From the NCBI GenBank assembly GCA_030431715.1, contig JAUIIO010000035.1:1-32418 (forward strand): DNA of 32,418 nt, read 5' to 3'. Position numbers and translations under genes: made by a program. The DNA is from a bacterium. GTDB taxonomy: Bacteria; Bdellovibrionota_C; UBA2361; RFPC01. Of this stretch, positions 16,570-24,950 are shown one piece after another. The first letter of the stretch is position 1, and each line of letters begins with the position of its first letter. Below the pieces are notes generated by a model. That model did no database searches. It was not told the DNA's origin and saw only the letters and a program-made list of their open reading frames with translations.

Positions 16570-17199
16570 TTAACGAGATGCTAGGTTTCTTCGCAATAGG
16601 TAACTTAGCATTCTCTGGTTTCTTCTCACGATTCGATTCATACTAGCTATTGATGATGCGTTTCGAGATATTTTACTTGCATGACCATCAAGAATGAGAG
16701 CGATCTCTTTCGTTGTATCACAATTTTCTTCCAACACAATATTGCTTGAATTAAGCTCATAAAACTCTGGCTCCTGAGATGCTTTTCCTGCATTAAAGTG
16801 TCGTATGATTCCTGTACCTTTAAATCCAGTACTATTCTCTAATGGCTCGATTACTACATATGTCTGAAGAACACGAGTATCACTATTTACATTAAGCTCT
16901 GCCACGCGCGCCATCAATTGAGGCGTGGTTACTCCTGAATCAAATAAGGAATGCAACATTCCATTATTAATATCAAATACAAGCGTTGGCCGCTCTCCAC
17001 CTACACCAAAAACGTGATATGGATAAGCAAACGAATTGCGTACTGCACCATCGAGAGTTGGATGCGTAGTAGTTAATCTATACTGACAGGTCCTAGGGTT
17101 AAACGAAGTTACTTTTCCAACCATCCACTCTGCGCTAGCGAGCGTAGCAGAAGTTAAGATGAAAGCTGCTACAAGTATTATTTTCCAAACTTGCTTCAT
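16570..17199 (-). CDS. Exported hypothetical protein
   Basis: 209 residues with a Sec signal peptide (KQVWKIILVAAFILTSATLASA, cleavage before EW). The mature part is a beta-rich ~120-residue domain (WMVGKVTSFNPRTCQYRL, FGVGGERPTLVFDINNG). A helical C-terminus follows (KEIALILDGHASKIS, SIASMNRIVRRNQRMLSYLLRR). No family recognised. The start is very well supported: AGGAGGTG (17205-17212 on the complement), complementary to the 16S 3' end, lies 5 nt from the ATG. This unusually strong ribosome site suggests high expression. Probably periplasmic. Confidence 0.78.
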   Translation of the reverse strand: MKQVWKIILVAAFILTSATLASAEWMVGKVTSFNPRTCQYRLTTTHPTLDGAVRNSFAYPYHVFGVGGERPTLVFDINNGMLHSLFDSGVTTPQLMARVAELNVNSDTRVLQTYVVIEPLENSTGFKGTGIIRHFNAGKASQEPEFYELNSSNIVLEENCDTTKEIALILDGHASKISRNASSIASMNRIVRRNQRMLSYLLRRNLASR

Positions 17200-17522
17200 A
17201 GATGCACCTCCTATATTTCTATTTCACATGTGATTGAGTTATTCGATACAAAGAGGTCAGACGTCTTATCGCAATTTGCAAACCTTACGCTGCTCTCCTT
17301 ACATTCAGCGAAACAACGTGCAAAAATCACTCCATTTTTTTGGAATATTATAAATCTCTCGGGAACTTATTTGGAACTGAATCCTTTCTACTTACATTCT
17401 ATCTAAAGTCTCTTCAGAAGACCTGAAGCCTTCAGAACACGAATAAGACAGCACAATTTCGATAAAATCTTTTCACAGAACACAATTTTTAGGTTAAAGT
17501 CAGTCGTGTAGTAATAGGAGCG
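17200..17522. other. 323-bp divergent intergenic region
   Basis: AT-rich region with promoters for the exported protein (leftward) and the large hypothetical protein (rightward). The palindrome CTGAAG-C-CTTCAG near 17422-17434 could be a small operator or hairpin. No convincing gene: the short plus-strand frame at 17191-17406 lacks a ribosome site and family resemblance. Confidence 0.5.
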
Positions 17523-17531
17523 ATGTACATA

Positions 17532-19190
17532 ATGCTTGACCCCATTGAACCCACCGACCCCTCTAAAACCAATCAAGACGATCCCGGACATATTCCACTA
17601 CAAACATCAGGACCCAAACTTGGCGAAATCACAGGTCCACGATTACGCTTTACAGAACCACTTGAAGAAAAATGCATTGAAGTACCAACTGAAAATGCAG
17701 ACAGTGAAGGAGATTACGAACTAGACGATGGAACATCTCTAACCCCTGCGCCAGAGCTTCCGACAGAAACCGATGTGCAGGCATTTACAGCAAGTGTCAA
17801 TAAGCTCGTATCACAGCTTATGAAAAAGAGCGCCTCTCGTGATGACGCTCTTACTTCTGAGGTAGGATCAGTTACCGATGGAGTAAGCCCGCGCATCATC
17901 GAACAAAATGTTGCCTTATTTGCGAAGCTCTTTGAAAAAGGAAGAGCCCTTCTTTCACAAATTCACCCGCGCTACTTTAGTGTTCAGACATCAGAGGAAG
18001 CCCCCTACACAGCTCTTAAGCATAGAGCTGAGAAAATGGAGCGGTACTTAGAAACGCTTACGGCAACTGAACAATCTCTTGGACGCGTTTTTGTCGAAAC
18101 TCCGGAACAGCTCAGGACAACTTTCTACGAGAGCGTTGTCGCTCTTTGCGGTGAAGACACCACTATTTTACAGAGCGACTCTCTACAGATTTACCGCATC
18201 TACGAACAAGCACGGTGGAAGTTAATAGCCGACGCCACTGGAGCCACACGTGGCCTAAGAGCACCTGAACCAGCAACAGGAGGAGGTGGTGGTGGTAGCA
18301 ACTCTACTGAGAGATCAAAGGCTGACTCCCCGGCTACGTCCGATAGTCCCCCAAAGCCTAAAAAAAAGGTGCTTAATTACGGAAGGCCTAGTGATAATGC
18401 CCCTTCGCCAACGCCCGTGAACGATTCAGTCGATAATGCTTCTGAAGAAAAGGCTCCCTCTACTGGGGACGACGAGCAAGCGCCTCCAACTGCTGCTGAG
18501 TTAGCGGAACAGGGGCGAAATGATTATAAAGCTGAACTTTTAAAAAGCGACATCGCTGCTCATAGAAAATTTATGGCCGGCATTCGAGCGGGCAAGGAGC
18601 AAAAACATGCGCTCTACGGAAAGTTACAACCTGCGTTCTTAAAGCTTGTTAACGATATTACAGACCGTGACGATCAAGCAGCGTTTATCGATGGAACCAT
18701 TGGCGATATTGGCAATGGGCTTGTTAGCTGGCTTCAATCACGCATTGGCTTTGAGCATGAGGAAGGCGAAACGCTTCCCACTTCTTACGATCAAGCAAAA
18801 ATTAAGTGCCGGCCAACTATAGATCGCTTTTTTTGCTATAGCGCAGTTGAGCCGGAGGTTAAAACACTTGCTGCCCTACTTCGTCTTGTTAACTGCGAGG
18901 AACATCTCCCCACTGAAGGTCAGAATGCTCTTAAGCACATGGCTCCATCAGCTGCAGACATTACGGTAAGAGAAGCAACGCCTGAGATGCAGCGCCTCGT
19001 CGCTGAGCGAAATAGGGAGCGTCAGATTGAAGAAAAACTTACGCTTCTTGCTAAGCAAGCTCTTGTACGACACGCAAATGATAGAGATATGCGCCTTGCA
19101 AACGGTGAAGATGGTCGCTGGAAGATTGCTATGCGTATAGCGAAACAGCAGCTCGAGGAAAGTGGGTGGCAACCTCAAATTAAAGAGTAG
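17532..19190 (+). CDS. Large two-part hypothetical protein with Gly/Pro-rich linker
   Basis: About 552 residues. I prefer the ATG at 17532 (MLDPIEPTDP) because AGGAG (17516-17520) is 11 nt away, against only 2 nt from the in-frame ATG at 17523. An acidic Pro-rich N-terminus leads into a helical region (~90-240, counted from 17523). A low-complexity linker (~245-330) follows with six glycines in a row and PPKPKKK. A second helical region ends in a charged stretch (ERNRERQIEEKLTLLAKQAL). No signal peptide, membrane helix or enzyme motif. The linker style resembles the other large unrecognised proteins in this window. Function unknown. It ends 10 bp before the convergent formyltransferase stop. 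Confidence 0.75.
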   Translation: MLDPIEPTDPSKTNQDDPGHIPLQTSGPKLGEITGPRLRFTEPLEEKCIEVPTENADSEGDYELDDGTSLTPAPELPTETDVQAFTASVNKLVSQLMKKSASRDDALTSEVGSVTDGVSPRIIEQNVALFAKLFEKGRALLSQIHPRYFSVQTSEEAPYTALKHRAEKMERYLETLTATEQSLGRVFVETPEQLRTTFYESVVALCGEDTTILQSDSLQIYRIYEQARWKLIADATGATRGLRAPEPATGGGGGGSNSTERSKADSPATSDSPPKPKKKVLNYGRPSDNAPSPTPVNDSVDNASEEKAPSTGDDEQAPPTAAELAEQGRNDYKAELLKSDIAAHRKFMAGIRAGKEQKHALYGKLQPAFLKLVNDITDRDDQAAFIDGTIGDIGNGLVSWLQSRIGFEHEEGETLPTSYDQAKIKCRPTIDRFFCYSAVEPEVKTLAALLRLVNCEEHLPTEGQNALKHMAPSAADITVREATPEMQRLVAERNRERQIEEKLTLLAKQALVRHANDRDMRLANGEDGRWKIAMRIAKQQLEESGWQPQIKE

Positions 19191-19200
19191 TACTTGCTTC

Positions 19201-20259
19201 TCATAATAGTGTTCCTGTTGCATGAGCGTTAAACATTCCATGAGTACAATGCTCTTCTGGTTCACCCGGAACAGGGCTTTGAAGGCTCTCAAGGGCTTCG
19301 GGGTGAACAAGATCCGCTATATAATCTTCAAAGTTGTAGGAATCTATTTTACATCTTTCTTCATGGATAAGGTCAACGAGCTTAAAACTCATAAGCCGCG
19401 CAAAATCCGATGTGCGCGCGTGTAGAGCAATAATTTTTTGGCCCAATGTCCAGCGCTCTGGCTTTTCAAATTCAACACACACCTCTGGTGAATAACCAAC
19501 CACTCGGCCCTCATCAAATCCCTCGCTCACCCAGTGAGCTGTCATACGTGTTGTGGTTTCACCAGCTTCTAGCATTTCACTAAATGGATTAGGGCCTGGA
19601 TATTTCCCATTAGCAAGATCAGAAGGGTGAAAGTTGTACATCCCAAATTGCGGAAGATCGAATATTCGCTTAGAGATCGCCTGACCAAAGGTACCCATAA
19701 AGGCAACATCTGGCTTATACATTTGCGGAAGTATCGTTTCTTCAAAAGCATCGGACTTCACCTTTCCTGTAAAGCACGGAACTCCAGACTCAAGCGTTAA
19801 GTCCATTATCTGTCTTGTGACGGCTTCCTTTATCTCAGGACTTAAGAATTGCCATACTCGCTTTCGCGCAGAGATTCTGGCTTCATCAAAGTATGATCCA
19901 TCAGTACAGACACCAGTAAGCACTGCTTTATTCTGCCCATTTCTCTCAATAGCTTGAAGCATATTTGCTACGAGGCAAATCCCACGTGTGAGGCTCCCAA
20001 AAACTGTGACGCGCAAAGCCCCACGGTCTACCATATCACGAACGAAGGTTTCCCGTGGAGCAATGTAGAGCGGGTTCGGAATATGGAACTCCCCCCACTC
20101 CGTATCCTGCGGCACCGGAACATAGGCCGATTGCGCATCTAATGGGAGCGGTGTGGGAAAGTATGTCCCCTCCTGCATTCGCCTGTACTCCGCAACTATT
20201 TCAGCAGCTGAAATATCCGGTCCATCTCTATAAGGACTGTCGCCTGCGATCTTACTCAT
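19201..20259 (-). CDS. Formyltransferase-family enzyme
   Basis: 352 residues with a formyl-transferase (Fmt/PurN-type) catalytic domain at ~80-270. The catalytic triad is recognisable: N209 and H211 in MYNFHPSDL, and D249 in SEGFDEGRVVG. MGTFGQAISKRIFDLP precedes it and MTAHWVSEGFDEG fits the family pattern. Members transfer a formyl group from 10-formyltetrahydrofolate, or hydrolyse it. An unusual ~80-residue N-terminal extension precedes the Rossmann-like start VTVFGSLTRG, and I see no classic Fmt C-terminal OB domain. It is therefore probably a formyltransferase for a sugar, peptide or other small molecule rather than Met-tRNA formyltransferase. It lies 77 bp downstream of a methyltransferase gene on the same strand, likely one transcript. 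Confidence 0.8.
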   Translation of the reverse strand: MSKIAGDSPYRDGPDISAAEIVAEYRRMQEGTYFPTPLPLDAQSAYVPVPQDTEWGEFHIPNPLYIAPRETFVRDMVDRGALRVTVFGSLTRGICLVANMLQAIERNGQNKAVLTGVCTDGSYFDEARISARKRVWQFLSPEIKEAVTRQIMDLTLESGVPCFTGKVKSDAFEETILPQMYKPDVAFMGTFGQAISKRIFDLPQFGMYNFHPSDLANGKYPGPNPFSEMLEAGETTTRMTAHWVSEGFDEGRVVGYSPEVCVEFEKPERWTLGQKIIALHARTSDFARLMSFKLVDLIHEERCKIDSYNFEDYIADLVHPEALESLQSPVPGEPEEHCTHGMFNAHATGTLL

Positions 20260-20336
20260 GGCCTTGTTATGCTTCAGTTTTCGACAGAGGTAGCATTTTG
20301 GCTACTTGCTCCGTCGGCTGCAGGAGACTAGATATA

Positions 20337-21356
20337 CTAGCTTTTTCTCACTACAAAGACAGCAAACGGATTATCCTCTGAATACTCTGCCCCGAGCTGA
20401 TGTGTGGGGTTATTCATGTTGTGCTGTTCAAGCGCTTTAAGGTTATCAAAGTTCTCTACGTAGAGTCGCTCGATGGTTAAGCCGTCTGAGGCTTTAATGG
20501 CATCTACATACTCTCCTACCTCGTGGTATCTATTGGGTACTATGAGGCCTGGGATTTTTCGAAAAATCTCCTGCCCTGCTATTAACTGGTGCTCATTCTC
20601 TTTCGTAATGAGAGTCCATTTGTCATCGATTTTAGCAAATGTTGCTCTTAGTACAGAGTCAAATGAATTAAATATTTCCTGAAAATCCTTCAGGCCCGGC
20701 TCCGCCGGAAGCGACTTCAGCCCTTCACGGAGAGCAGCTACAATTTCAGATTTTTTAGCTTTTGACACTTCCCTAGTAAAAACAGTACCAAAATTATCTG
20801 GTGCAGTAATAATTCCAACTCCACCTTCTTTTAGTACTCTTGATATCTCACTTACATGCGACGTAAGCTCGCACAGATTACAACCCACATTAATGCTTAT
20901 AGCTTTATCAAAAGTAGCATCAGAGTGTTTAAGACTGGCAGCATCTCCAATCTCTACATTAATCTGCTCAGTAAGCCCTGCGCTCTCAATCGCAAGCTTT
21001 GATTGTTCAACCATTCCTTGCGCATTATCAAGCGCCTCAACCCTTGCGGCCCCGCGTTTTACGGCTTCGATAGCCCATGGTGACGCACCACATCCGATGT
21101 CGATGACATCTTGTCCAGTAATCCCTTCGCCGAGGTGTCGCAAAAAGTGCGGGTCCAGAAAGACATCACCGTCCGCGCCGTGACGAGCTGTTGCATACTG
21201 GGCAGCAGCTAGTTGATCCCAGAGCGTTCCAGAATCGGTATGCCCATGCTCAGCGGAGACCTGTGGAAGATTCCCTGGAACGCCTCCCTTAGAAGCTGCC
21301 TCTGAAGCTGATTTTAACGCGTCTGCTTTATTGGTTCCTGTGCAATGAATATCCAT
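20337..21356 (-). CDS. SAM-dependent class I methyltransferase
   Basis: 339 residues with a Rossmann methyltransferase domain: motif I VIDIGCGAS (84-92), acidic end of strand 2 ALDNAQG (108-114), motif II/III IGDAASLKHSDATFD (136-150) and post-motif LKEGGVGIITAP. An ~80-residue N-terminal extension and a C-terminal region (~220-339) probably give substrate specificity; the substrate is unknown. SD AAGGAG (complement of 21361-21370) lies 5 nt before the ATG. It is first in a unit with the formyltransferase and divergent from a TrmB-type regulator. An operator-like 12-mer lies just upstream of its start. Confidence 0.88.
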   Translation of the reverse strand: MDIHCTGTNKADALKSASEAASKGGVPGNLPQVSAEHGHTDSGTLWDQLAAAQYATARHGADGDVFLDPHFLRHLGEGITGQDVIDIGCGASPWAIEAVKRGAARVEALDNAQGMVEQSKLAIESAGLTEQINVEIGDAASLKHSDATFDKAISINVGCNLCELTSHVSEISRVLKEGGVGIITAPDNFGTVFTREVSKAKKSEIVAALREGLKSLPAEPGLKDFQEIFNSFDSVLRATFAKIDDKWTLITKENEHQLIAGQEIFRKIPGLIVPNRYHEVGEYVDAIKASDGLTIERLYVENFDNLKALEQHNMNNPTHQLGAEYSEDNPFAVFVVRKS

Positions 21357-21378
21357 ACAATCTCCTTATTCCATATAG

Positions 21379-21390
21379 TTTGGACGCTAT
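21379..21390. promoter_or_regulatory. Operator-like repeat, copy 1
   Basis: TTTGGACGCTAT, immediately upstream of the methyltransferase ribosome site. It is matched by TTTGGACACTAT at 21487-21498, one base different. Two copies flanking the divergent intergenic region, one near each start, suggest sites for the adjacent TrmB-type regulator (inference). Confidence 0.5.
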
Positions 21391-21486
21391 AATTAGGCTC
21401 TAAGTCAGAGATAACTACCGTCTAAAGCATTATTAAGGAGATTATATCCCTACTCAATCAAACGTGATAAAGTATAGTCAATTCTA

Positions 21487-21498
21487 TTTGGACACTAT
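21487..21498. promoter_or_regulatory. Operator-like repeat, copy 2
   Basis: TTTGGACACTAT, ending 12 nt before the ATG of the TrmB-type gene and 108 bp from copy 1 in the same orientation. A TATAGT just upstream (near 21473) could be the -10 box of the regulator gene, in which case a bound regulator here would repress its own transcription. Confidence 0.5.
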
Positions 21499-21510
21499 TG
21501 GGTTGATGAG

Positions 21511-22269
21511 ATGGAATACCAAAAGATATTTGAAGAGATCGGACTTAACCAGAACGAAAGCATTGTATACGAACTGCTCTTAAAAGAGGGGGCAATGCCC
21601 GCGGGAAAGATTTCAAAACTTACTGAGCTTACGAGAACAAATACCTATAACGTTTTAAATTCGCTTAGCAGGAAAGGTGTACTTTCTAAATACAAAGACT
21701 CTTCTTACATTCATTATGAGGTTGAACACCCGACGGCACTACAAGAGCTGCTCGTGAATAAAAAGAAGCAGATCGATAATTCACAATCCATGCTCACCTC
21801 TTACATTGATAGCTTAATATCTGATTACAATTTATCAGGAAAAAGGCCTGGCGTTTTTCGCTTTGAGGGCAAAGCAGGATTAGAAAGAAGCTACAACGAA
21901 ATGCTAAAAGATCGCCATGATATTGATATCATTATGGACCGGCCGCGCTTTCGAAGTTTTATCGGTAAGTATAATGAATACTTTGTTCGCTCTCGTAAGC
22001 GCTACCAAATGAAGACACGAGTGATTACTCCCGACTATGATATTATTGATTCTTCTGACAAGCAAGACTTGCGAGCTGTACGATATATTCCGCGAGATAC
22101 CTTCCCGTTTGAGATAGATCTTAAGATAACAAGGTCTCGTATTGTGATTACAACATTACGAGAAGAAAATGCTGTGGGCATAACAATTATTGATGCTGAG
22201 ATCGCGAGAAATTTTATGCTACTTTTTGAGCTTGTCTGGAATTTAGCAAAAACTAAACCAGCAAGCTAA
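21511..22269 (+). CDS. TrmB-family transcriptional regulator
   Basis: 252 residues. The N-terminal winged helix (~8-75: IGLNQNESIVYELLLKEG, ISKLTELTRTNTYNVLNSL, KGVLSKYKD) is typical of TrmB, a family abundant in archaea and also found in bacteria, where it controls sugar and other metabolic genes. A short coiled segment (~75-105) is followed by a C-terminal alpha/beta domain (~110-250) resembling the PLD-like effector domain of TrmB proteins (ELDI-like IDIIMDRPRFRSF). It is divergent from the methyltransferase/formyltransferase pair and is the obvious candidate for their local regulator. Ligand unknown. Confidence 0.87.
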   Translation: MEYQKIFEEIGLNQNESIVYELLLKEGAMPAGKISKLTELTRTNTYNVLNSLSRKGVLSKYKDSSYIHYEVEHPTALQELLVNKKKQIDNSQSMLTSYIDSLISDYNLSGKRPGVFRFEGKAGLERSYNEMLKDRHDIDIIMDRPRFRSFIGKYNEYFVRSRKRYQMKTRVITPDYDIIDSSDKQDLRAVRYIPRDTFPFEIDLKITRSRIVITTLREENAVGITIIDAEIARNFMLLFELVWNLAKTKPAS

Positions 22270-22326
22270 ATAGGTGCCATGAGCTCTCATCGACTATTAA
22301 TGAAAGGGCTGCTAACAAAAACAAAA

Positions 22327-23583
22327 CTAGTGAAGCACCTTCACGGCACAGCGCAGAGCCCCACCATACATCGCGCTTATTTCAAATCCCGAGATAGGCT
22401 CTGTCTCAAAACCAAGATCCTCCCAAACATTTATAGCTGCCCTATCTAGCGCAGAGAGTCCGTACGTTGGCACATAAACTCTTTGGCTGCTTTGAGAATG
22501 TTCCTGCAAGACATTATTATATGTGAGCATCGGAAATGAAGGAGAACTAACCTGTGGCATGTTCTCTCCTCCCTCTGATGTAGGCCCGCCGTGAAGAAAT
22601 GGCATGCGATGTATTTCATACCCGTAGGTCTCAAGACTCTCAGCTATCTTGTCAAGGAGAGGCGCGAGCTCTTTACTCTTTGATATCATCTTCTGAGCAG
22701 CTCCGTTTAAGTCTGGTGGTCTTAGCATCGTACCATCTCTTCCCAGAACTTCAGTTATCGCCGGGTGACCATAAAAATACTCTTCACAGTGTTTTTCAAA
22801 ATCCTTGACCACTTGCGGCTCTGACTCCAGTAATTTCTCTACAATTGATGCTCCTGCCGCAGCATCAGCAACTACGAGCCGATTCTCACCAATCGGCGTC
22901 ATCATCATATCAATATGAGCAACTGGCTGGGGAAGCGGCCCCACAACGAGCACTCTTTTTCCGAGTTCTTCTTCAAAGGCAAGGGCTATTTCAACATCTG
23001 ACATCTGATAGTGTCTTGCATTTTGCCTGATTGTATTTGCGCCGATAAATACAGAAGTGTCATCTGAAACGATATTTCCGCCTTCAAAAAGAAGATCCGA
23101 CTTTCTTAATTTATAGCCTGTAACTTCTGCGATTTTTTGGGCCATGAGTTCATCGCTTGCTCTCTCAAAGTTCATTGACGCTAAAAGAACCGTTTGATTC
23201 TCATCCTTAAGAACAAGAAAAGGGTCCTGAGGCCACATAGTTATTGATTTCTCGAATTCAATTTCCACAAACTCAATTCGATCGGGCCACGGATTATTCC
23301 CAATAACAAACGCATCTTTATCATTTACCATGATATAGATTTTGACGTTCTCAGGCAGTGCATTGACTATACCAGAGGTAACTTCGGCATTTCTAAGAAG
23401 TGCTCTTCTCGCACTATTCGTACTAAGGAGCACAGTGGATATCGATTTAGAGGTATCTGAACGTATTGCCAGAGTGGTGGGCTGACCCTTGTGAAGGGCA
23501 CACCCGAAAAAAAATATACAAATGAGCAGGCTACTTAGCAGGAAGGCGCCACGCCCCCTGCAACTTACTATCGGTGGCCACAT
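22327..23583 (-). CDS. Lipoprotein-type agmatine/peptidyl-arginine deiminase superfamily enzyme
   Basis: 418 residues. A signal peptide with Cys at 28 (ICIFFFGC) suggests lipidation, though the lipobox is atypical. The guanidine-modifying-enzyme catalytic residues are present: D120 in WPQDPF (family WxRD), E167-GGN-170 in LLFEGGN, H223 and D225 in VAHIDMMM, and nucleophile C412 in YGGALRC (family GGGxHC). This fits the group holding agmatine deiminases and the secreted Porphyromonas peptidylarginine deiminase, which convert guanidine to ureido groups and release ammonia. The 'RD' arginine and 'HC' histidine are substituted (Q and R), so activity or substrate may differ. Its start overlaps the TSP3 protein gene by 16 nt: one operon with translational coupling. 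Confidence 0.83.
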   Translation of the reverse strand: MWPPIVSCRGRGAFLLSSLLICIFFFGCALHKGQPTTLAIRSDTSKSISTVLLSTNSARRALLRNAEVTSGIVNALPENVKIYIMVNDKDAFVIGNNPWPDRIEFVEIEFEKSITMWPQDPFLVLKDENQTVLLASMNFERASDELMAQKIAEVTGYKLRKSDLLFEGGNIVSDDTSVFIGANTIRQNARHYQMSDVEIALAFEEELGKRVLVVGPLPQPVAHIDMMMTPIGENRLVVADAAAGASIVEKLLESEPQVVKDFEKHCEEYFYGHPAITEVLGRDGTMLRPPDLNGAAQKMISKSKELAPLLDKIAESLETYGYEIHRMPFLHGGPTSEGGENMPQVSSPSFPMLTYNNVLQEHSQSSQRVYVPTYGLSALDRAAINVWEDLGFETEPISGFEISAMYGGALRCAVKVLH

Positions 23584-24734
23584 TTAGACTGAGCAGCCTG
23601 CGAAACGAGAGCATCTTTTTCGGCTGTGGTAAGAAGACCAACCTCTAAAAGGGCTTCTGAAGCTTTAGCAACACACCTGACATACGAGCCATGATTCTTC
23701 CACCCGCTACTATTATCACAGGGGCATCGGTCATCTACTGAACACCCTTGCGCATCCACCACAGACCCAGTGAAAGTCACCGGACAAGCATCGACATTAT
23801 CTAGCACCCCGTCGTTGTCATCATCAAGGTCACATACATCCCCGGCACCGTCTCCATCAACATCGTCCTGAGCGGCATTTTCGATAAGAGGGCAGTTATC
23901 CAGCTCATCTTCAACGCCATCACCGTCATCATCACTATCACATTCATTTCCGAGCCCATCGACATCAGTGTCCATCTGATCGGGATTTGAACTGTTTCGG
24001 CAGTTGTCATCACGATTAAAAACGCCATCATTATCATCATCGACATTGAGACCTACAGCGTAGCGGCTATTCTTATCGACTACGGCCCATACAAATGCAT
24101 TGCCGTCTACATCAACGTTATAGCCGTAGTGGCCGAGCACTCCATCGGGCTCCATTCGAGGCATGAATCGTATGTTTGCTCTCGCGTCAGTAGAAAGCGC
24201 ACGTACAGCACGCACCCAACGACCACCACCGTTTTCGTCTTCAACAAATCTCATGACTCTGGCATCAGCAAGACGCGCCGCACGTGCTCGTACCCTGGCA
24301 CGAGCATCATCATATCTACCCTGACGAACAAAGAGATTGCGCAAGAACGCACGCTCTAGCTGGCGCCCATCAACACTCATGCGGTACGTTGTACGCAACG
24401 TTGCTCGTCCACTCTGTGAATCGTTGGCAGCAACTTCTAAATAGAGCGTTCCATCATAGAGAACAAATCCCTGCTGAATATCCTCCTCTGGTAGAAGTCC
24501 GAGGCTGGGAAGAAAAGCGGAGGCCAGCTGCAAGGAAGCTTCTTCTGGGTTAAATAAGGTAAATCCTGTTTTTGGTTGATTGAGCTGATCAAACGAAAAA
24601 GAGAATTGTGGTTGATTTAGAGTAATTTCGAGATCGAGTTCTATAAGATCAAAGGCACTAGCTCTGGAGAGAGGAGAGAGCAAAAGGCATAGAATGAAAA
24701 CAAGAGTTGAAATTTGAGTGCGGATTTTGTTCAT
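23568..24734 (-). CDS. Secreted Arg-rich protein with thrombospondin type 3 calcium repeats
   Basis: 388 residues. The signal peptide is ~1-27 (LVFILCLLLSPLSRASA). Residues ~28-135 are beta-rich. Residues ~136-193 are strikingly Arg-rich (YDDARARVRARAARLADARV; about 14 Arg in 58). Residues ~231-318 are TSP3 calcium-binding repeats (DDDNDGVFNRDDNC, DTDVDGLGNECDSDDDGDG, DDVDGDGAGDVCDLDDD). The C-terminal ~70 residues are Cys-containing (CPCDNSSGWKNHGSYVRCVA to SKCGHR), a module I recall at the ends of other proteobacterial TSP3 proteins (the 'HG.YV.CVA ... AA.S.CG' pattern). Predicted calcium-dependent extracellular or surface protein. SD GAGG lies 5 nt before the ATG. It is co-transcribed with the overlapping deiminase-family lipoprotein, so its arginines are candidate substrates (inference). 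Confidence 0.87.
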   Translation of the reverse strand: MNKIRTQISTLVFILCLLLSPLSRASAFDLIELDLEITLNQPQFSFSFDQLNQPKTGFTLFNPEEASLQLASAFLPSLGLLPEEDIQQGFVLYDGTLYLEVAANDSQSGRATLRTTYRMSVDGRQLERAFLRNLFVRQGRYDDARARVRARAARLADARVMRFVEDENGGGRWVRAVRALSTDARANIRFMPRMEPDGVLGHYGYNVDVDGNAFVWAVVDKNSRYAVGLNVDDDNDGVFNRDDNCRNSSNPDQMDTDVDGLGNECDSDDDGDGVEDELDNCPLIENAAQDDVDGDGAGDVCDLDDDNDGVLDNVDACPVTFTGSVVDAQGCSVDDRCPCDNSSGWKNHGSYVRCVAKASEALLEVGLLTTAEKDALVSQAAQSKCGHR

Positions 24735-24950
24735 GAGACCTCAGGTGTATACAATCTGGGCTGATGGTAGCAGTGAAAGGATTTTATTATCAAGAACTCA
24801 TTTAGTACTAAGCATAAGATGTCTAACAGTCTGAAATACCAGTATATATGAAGCAAGAGGAGTCACCTGAAACACTTTGCGACAAAGCAGTCGATTTTTA
24901 CCATGCGATCAAATAAACTTCATGGGCAACATTCTTTAGGACAGTTCAGT

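Noticed and set aside
19201..20259. Methionyl-tRNA formyltransferase (fmt)
   Set aside because: The catalytic NxH...D pattern is present, but there is an ~80-residue N-terminal extension, no classic C-terminal OB domain and no peptide deformylase gene next to it.
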